Source of the DNA: Mesostigma viride
Taxonomy: Eukaryota; Streptophyta; Mesostigmatophyceae; Mesostigmatales; Mesostigmataceae
Direction: 5' to 3'
Assembly: GCA_009746045.1 (NCBI GenBank)
Contig: RPFO01002176.1
Location: 1 to 64,000, forward strand
DNA length: 64,000 nt
Made by a program: the position numbers and the translations under genes. The notes beneath the pieces were generated by a model that worked only from the letters and a program-made list of their open reading frames with translations, was not told the DNA's origin and made no database searches. Positions 42,326 through 64,000 of this stretch are shown here, in pieces (the first letter of the stretch is position 1; each line of letters begins with the position of its first letter).

Positions 42326-42679
42326 TACAGTCATTCCCGCGTTAAGTTATGATTCTTAAGATTACGTTCCCGCGTTAAGTTACGACGCCGAGATTTTGGC
42401 GGCGTATACCCATACATACCTCACCGCCCAGTGGCCACTCGCAAAATATCTGGCCTGAAAAATGGACTTCGATCATGCTTCGATGCAGAAGCTAGATTAG
42501 ATCGGGCTTGACGCTAGATGTCGATTGCCGTATAGAAAGTCCGTTCAGAGGAGGAGGGGAGGGGCTGCTAGCCTAATTCTACCGCTAAGGTTACGTACCC
42601 ACGCTAAGTTGAGTTCCCGCTTTAAGTTACTAAGTCGAGATTTTGGTGGCGATCATAACTTAACGCGGGAATGACTGTA
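42326..42679. mobile_element. Tc1/mariner-type MITE with TA target duplication
   Basis: A 350-bp element (42328-42677) whose first 26 bases, CAGTCATTCCCGCGTTAAGT onward, are perfectly inverted at its end, flanked by TA on both sides. CAGT ends and TA duplication are typical of Tc1/mariner/pogo elements. The core CCCGCGTTAAGTTA repeats again inside each end, and CGAGATTTTGG(C/T)GGCG occurs near both ends in the same orientation. No coding capacity. Confidence 0.88.
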
Positions 42680-42932
42680 CCTGACCATTGGAACTTGGGA
42701 CATGTTCTAAAAGATGGGCCCATGGCCCATGCATGCGGTGTCCAGTGTCCACTGTCCTGTCCAGCGTCTTCTAAGCGCATAGCCCCACCCTACGGTCGCA
42801 ACTCCCAAGCCCTGCTTCCAGCCAGTCGGGATCCGTGGACATGAGAGTACCGTACGCTAGCCGGCTGGATTCGACATAGTCAACGAGTAGCGGGCGCGGG
42901 GAGCCGCCGGAGGCGGGACTTCGCTGCCGCGA

Positions 42933-43033
42933 TTCTGAGTTCTGACTCATTTCCCCTCTCACCTCTTTGGTCCATAATTGGCTAATAAAATATACCCATT
43001 TCCCCGAAAAAAAAAAAAATTCTGAGTTCTGAC
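42933..43033 (+). mobile_element. Retroposed 3' transcript end with poly(A) and 14-bp TSD
   Basis: TTCTGAGTTCTGAC stands at 42933-42946 and again at 43020-43033. Between them lie 73 bases ending in 13 A's, with AATAAA 17-22 bases before the A run (GGCTAATAAAATATACCC). This is the structure of a 5'-truncated processed pseudogene inserted by target-primed reverse transcription. The source gene is unknown. It shows AATAAA-type polyadenylation in this genome. Confidence 0.85.
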
Positions 43034-43794
43034 CGGTTGGGAAAAGAGTACGGAGTGCTTCCTTGTTGTTTATGAACCAGTCCCGAATCTTGTCCGTTGA
43101 CCTCCGCAGGAATTAAGTGTAACTATACAGCGCCCGGCTATGGCCATGGGCCACTGGTCAGTGGCCAGTGACTGAGTCGCCTGTGACTGGACTCGCCGCT
43201 TGTCGCAACGTCCAGTGTCCTTCTTACATTACTTAACGCTTTTTCATGCTTGTCGCCCATAGGCCATAGCCAAATTGTACAGTGGTTTCCCAACTGTGTA
43301 CATTGCCCAATTGTCATAGTAAATTATCATTACTAGGTAACGCGCTCCATCATAACGTCCAAGGTGGTTCATCAGAACATCCGACTGTCACAGTCACTCT
43401 GCCAAGTTAAGCATGGACACCGTATAAAGCTAAGCTGCATTGACCATGGTCAATCAGGCAGGCATATTGGGCTTCAATGGCGATGGAAGCTAACATGTAA
43501 GGTCTTTTCGATTACGCCGTCCCGTACCGTCAATTGGTAGTGTGATGGCTCCTATGAACTAGTCTTCCGAACGCAGCAGAGCGAATGAGTGCACGGGTGC
43601 CATGGGTGCTCATAGTGCAACATTGCCCTTGCCGGTGGCTCTCAACCTGTGATCAGGGTTTACGACAGAGTATAGAGGATTAAACACTCAGACATCTTTT
43701 CGTTGTTGACAACGAGCAAGTGCTCAGCAATTCAGCACATTTAGAAGCTCCCGTTTAGCTTGAGTAGTTTTCGTCGTCTAATAATCCACGCTCC

Positions 43795-46328
43795 ATGGCT
43801 TCCATAGTCCATCCAAAGGGCGCTGCCGGCCTTCGAGCCCGTCGCCTGGGCTCTCTAAAGGAAGTTCGGAGGTTGAACCCCAGCCGGGTCTATGCGGCTC
43901 TCTTGCACCCAGCCGGTGTCCCTTGCCCGAGCACTCCACCGGCGGGCAAGAATGCAAAACTGCCATCCTCATCGACGCATGTACAGGCCCTCGAACGGAG
44001 GTGGCTCTTCCCCGGGCCGGCGGCACATAAGCCACGCCGGCGGGCGTCCTCCCCGTCGTTCACCAGCGCGGCGCAGTCCATGTCTCGTGAGGCAGACAAG
44101 GGCGACCAGGAGGTCTTCTTCCACGCCAGCCAGGATTTTTCATTCGAAGAGCTCGCCCGGCTGCACTCTCGGCGGCTGCAGGCCCTGGGCGAGCCGGACA
44201 GCACAGCGGCGGCCTCCCAGGCGGACCGGCTGACCCGGGAGGCGCAGGGGCAGCTCTGGGAGGAGTTCCACGGCAAGCACCAGCGCGGGCGCCAGTATCA
44301 CGAGCGGCGGTACCTGCTGCGTGAGTTCCCGTTGCTGGCTACTTGCGGCAGCACCCTGGAGATCGGCTGCGGCACGGGTAGCAGCGTCCTGCCCATCCTG
44401 CGGGGAAATCCGGGCGCCATGGTGGGCATATGACATACTGGTTGTCTCCTTGATATGATATACGTGCATACGATACACCTGGGCATATACGTCGGCATAA
44501 CGTACACGTGGGTGTATCAATGAGACAACAAGCGCCGCAATATCGCTACTGCTGGCGCCACGCAGCCACATTGGTGTTATGCCTGGGGTGTCTTGCCGTT
44601 GGCCGCGTACCTTGTACCATGGCTGTCATACGTGGGCAGATACGTTGGCGTTATACCAGTCGCACAACTCAAGGTATTGAATTGGCGGTGTTATTAATTA
44701 ATAGGTATAGTATTGTTGGTGTTATGCACGACGCGAAATTCAAGTGGTATCGTATTGTTGGTGTAATAGGAACGCATGCGTGGCATGATTGCCATGATGG
44801 CATAGCCATGTCGGTCATACCATTGGTCAGCACACTGCTTTTGGGTTTGCTGATGTTTTGCCTAGGCTAGGTTAGGCTGAAGTAGCCTCAGAGAACTCCC
44901 CTTCCGCCCCTCACCCCCCCCCGCCACACACATTTCTGCTTCACAAGTTGCTCGTCTCTCAATGACATCATTTCTTTTTCAACAATCTCCTCTACCCTTG
45001 TGGCCGCTGCAAACCCCCTTTTAGACCCCCCTATGCCAACCCCCTCTACCCCCCCCCCCCTTTTCTCTCACCTTCTCTCGTATTGCCTCTGCAACCCTGC
45101 ATGCGCACGCCAGGTGTACGCGTGTGACCTCAGCAGCAAGGCCATCGAGCACACGGCCGCGGCGGTGGCGGCGTCCGGAATAACCGGCGCCACGGAACGC
45201 TTGCACCTCACCGTGGCAGACCCGTGCGTGCTTGCGACCATGACCCCAGCCGTGACCACTGACATCCGTCACGCAACAGCAACCCCGGCGCCCACGGGCA
45301 CCCCTCACGCGACAGCGGCCCCAGCGACCCCAGCTGAAGATGTCGCCCTTGCGTCGCCCGCTGGCAGCCGCCATGGGGACCCAGGCCCATCCCTTGATAC
45401 CAGTTCCCGTCACGAGGATGCAGCATCTGCGAGCGCGGCCCCTTGTCGTGATGACAGTTCGGCAGGTCCCACGGTTCTCGACACAGGTTTCATCCGTACC
45501 CACTCCCAGTCCTTTGTAGTCAGGAAATATGACCATAAACTTGGTTGTAGGCCCAAACTGAGGGAGGACGTCCACCCAGCCAACCCGCCCCACGCAGGGC
45601 TGATTTATCCTGTGGGGGAGCTGACGGGCCAGGCGGGCTGGTGGTCGGATTCCGGTTCTTTAGCGAACGGATCTAAGGGAGCCTACACCTTTGTTGACGG
45701 ATCTGAGGGCTATCATGGCCTGTTTGAGCTCACCAAAGGCCGACAGGTCGACGCGGTCCTGCTTGTGTTTACCCTTTCGTCGATTCTTCCCCCGCTGGTG
45801 CCCGCGTTACTGCGCGGCATACGCGACGTGCTCGTGCCAGGTACCGGGCGGCTGCTCGTGCGCGACTACGGCCCCTATGACATGCGCATGCTCGGCTTGA
45901 TGGCACGGCAAGGCAGCTGGGTGGGTGACGGGGCTGGCTCACGCGCTCGTCGGACCGCAGCAGGGGGGCATGCGGTAGAAGGGCAGGATATGACGAGCAT
46001 GCATGACCACTGCCCGGCGGGGGGGGCGGATGATTTAGCTAGGTTGGATGGAGCACGTTCTGCGAGGGAGACTCGTCTCGGGGGCACTTACGGTGATCTT
46101 GCGGGCCAGCATGGCAGTGATAGCACTTTGCCGGGCCGCCGAAACAGTTTCTTGCGCGGCAATGGCATCGTGCAGACATACTATTTCAGGGAGGAGCTCA
46201 TGCAGCTGTGCGCGGATGCCGGGTTTAGCACCGATCGCTGCGAGTACGGGATGGTACGGCTGCGCAACCGGCGCACGCAGGAGCAGATGGACCGCGTGTT
46301 CCTGCGGGGGGAGTTCGCGCCGGCCTGA
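43795..46328 (+). CDS. METTL2/6/8-type tRNA(m3C32) methyltransferase, two exons
   Basis: Exons 43795-44421 and 45114-46328; the intron has GTGGGC..GCCAG ends and phase 0, giving 613 residues. N-terminal helices (FEELARLHSRRLQAL) and WEEFHGKHQRGRQYHERRYL precede SAM motif I LEIGCGTGSS (about 188-197). The exon junction gives VYACDLSSKAIEHT, matching YACDFSPRAIEYV of METTL6. Then come VDAVLLVFTLSSILPP (about 421), VRDYGPYDMRMLG (about 457-469), TYYFREELMQLCADAGF (about 564) and VFLRGEF at the end. Family members methylate C32 of tRNA anticodon loops to 3-methylcytidine using SAM. At 613 residues it is about twice METTL6 because of two low-complexity inserts (about 240-415 and 475-555). The N-terminal ~90 residues are basic and could be a targeting peptide, though this is only a guess. 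Confidence 0.88.
44441..44529. repeat. Small inverted-repeat element in the methyltransferase intron
   Basis: GTTGTCTCCTTGATA at 44441-44455 and its near inverse TATCAATGAGACAAC at 44515-44529 enclose 59 bases with CATA(C/T)ACG repeats. The same 15-mer occurs at 15084 (inverted), 24157 and 63570 (inverted), so it may be the end of a tiny MITE family. The rest of the intron (44530-45113) shows nothing identifiable. Confidence 0.6.
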
Positions 46329-46763
46329 CGGTCTGACACGCACCATCTGGCGTTCTGTGGGCATTGTACAGGATTATTAGTCACTTTATTAACACCGAGA
46401 ATGAAATAACATACAGAGTTGAGGATTGAATCACAAATTCACTGTCACAAGTGTGACCTCGCTCTATCCAATTAATTAATTGGATAGAATTAACCATACC
46501 CGTTGTGTCGACCAGTACGAACGCGCGCGCGTTTATGTGTGAAACCGTGCATGAGTAGCAGGCAGGTACAGAACAAGAATTGCAAGTGAGGCTCCTGTGC
46601 TTTATTAAGATCAATGGGGAACAAGTGAGAGATGTGCCAAGCTGTTCTTAACACACTGGGCAGGCCTAATTAGCCAGGATGGCTGGGCCTGCGCTTTGAC
46701 CAGTTGTCTCATGGATCAATCAGCCATGCAACAGGGGATGAAGCCCATGACAGTTCTGCCACA
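46329..46763. other. Convergent 3' regions of the methyltransferase and COG5 genes
   Basis: On the minus strand AATAAA occurs near 46600 (TTAATAAAGCACAGG), about 160 bases after the COG5 stop and a good polyadenylation candidate, and again near 46386. No clear AATAAA is seen on the + strand after the methyltransferase stop. A TTAATTAATTGG tract lies at 46470. Confidence 0.6.

Positions 46764-64000
<17,237 letters not shown>

Larger units (their letters stand above)
42053..43794. promoter_or_regulatory. Divergent intergenic region between kinase and methyltransferase genes
   Basis: This 1.74 kb must hold the 5' regions of two divergently transcribed genes. I find a MITE (42328-42677) and a retroposed transcript end (42947-43019). 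From 43034 to 43794 I see no ORF or repeat worth naming, and no TATA box or other element can be assigned with confidence. Confidence 0.5.

Overview
This window is nuclear DNA from an intron-rich eukaryote, probably a unicellular alga or other protist. Four conserved eukaryotic genes have GC-rich exons, several introns run for kilobases, and the remainder is retroelements and simple or tandem repeats. I cannot name the species. A retroposed transcript end at 42947-43019 carries AATAAA plus a poly(A) run, which argues mildly against core chlorophytes (they usually use TGTAA). A probable AT-AC (U12-type) intron suggests the minor spliceosome is retained.

Layout. 1-12412 (+): 3' part of a TTC4/Cns1-type Hsp90 co-chaperone gene; its upstream exons are not found, and 1-1560 is a polypyrimidine array. 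12757-13451: GC-rich tetranucleotide arrays. 13475-38260: nested retroelements, made up of several non-LTR (L1-like) fragments, a young complete-length Copia-type LTR element (15241-22881, TSD GGTAT, LTRs differing at one base by eye) and a damaged LINE (30779-36470) split by a 1.7 kb TTAA-flanked piggyBac-like non-autonomous element. 38927-42052 (-): intronless TKL kinase-WD40 gene. 43795-46328 (+): METTL2/6/8-type tRNA m3C methyltransferase gene with one intron, divergent from the kinase. 46764-64000 (-): Golgi tethering subunit COG5, 14 exons visible, 5' end outside the window, convergent with the methyltransferase.

The four genes have unrelated cellular roles: Hsp90 client folding, a putative signalling kinase, tRNA modification and intra-Golgi vesicle tethering. 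They do not form a pathway.

Main observation. In both intron-rich genes (TTC4 and COG5), introns repeatedly contain extra, diverged copies of the adjoining exon edge together with its splice site, often in tandem. I see this at about 15 exon boundaries, up to roughly 10 copies at one donor. Intron growth here appears to be seeded by duplication across exon-intron junctions, leaving many decoy splice sites. Other notable items are the Copia-like element with integrase upstream of protease, the AT-AC intron, a foldback hairpin with arms of about 230 bp, two DNA-transposon-type MITEs with clean target-site duplications, and intronic arrays that stay open in all sense frames. Several one-base frame breaks, some beside homopolymers, could be assembly errors rather than decay.
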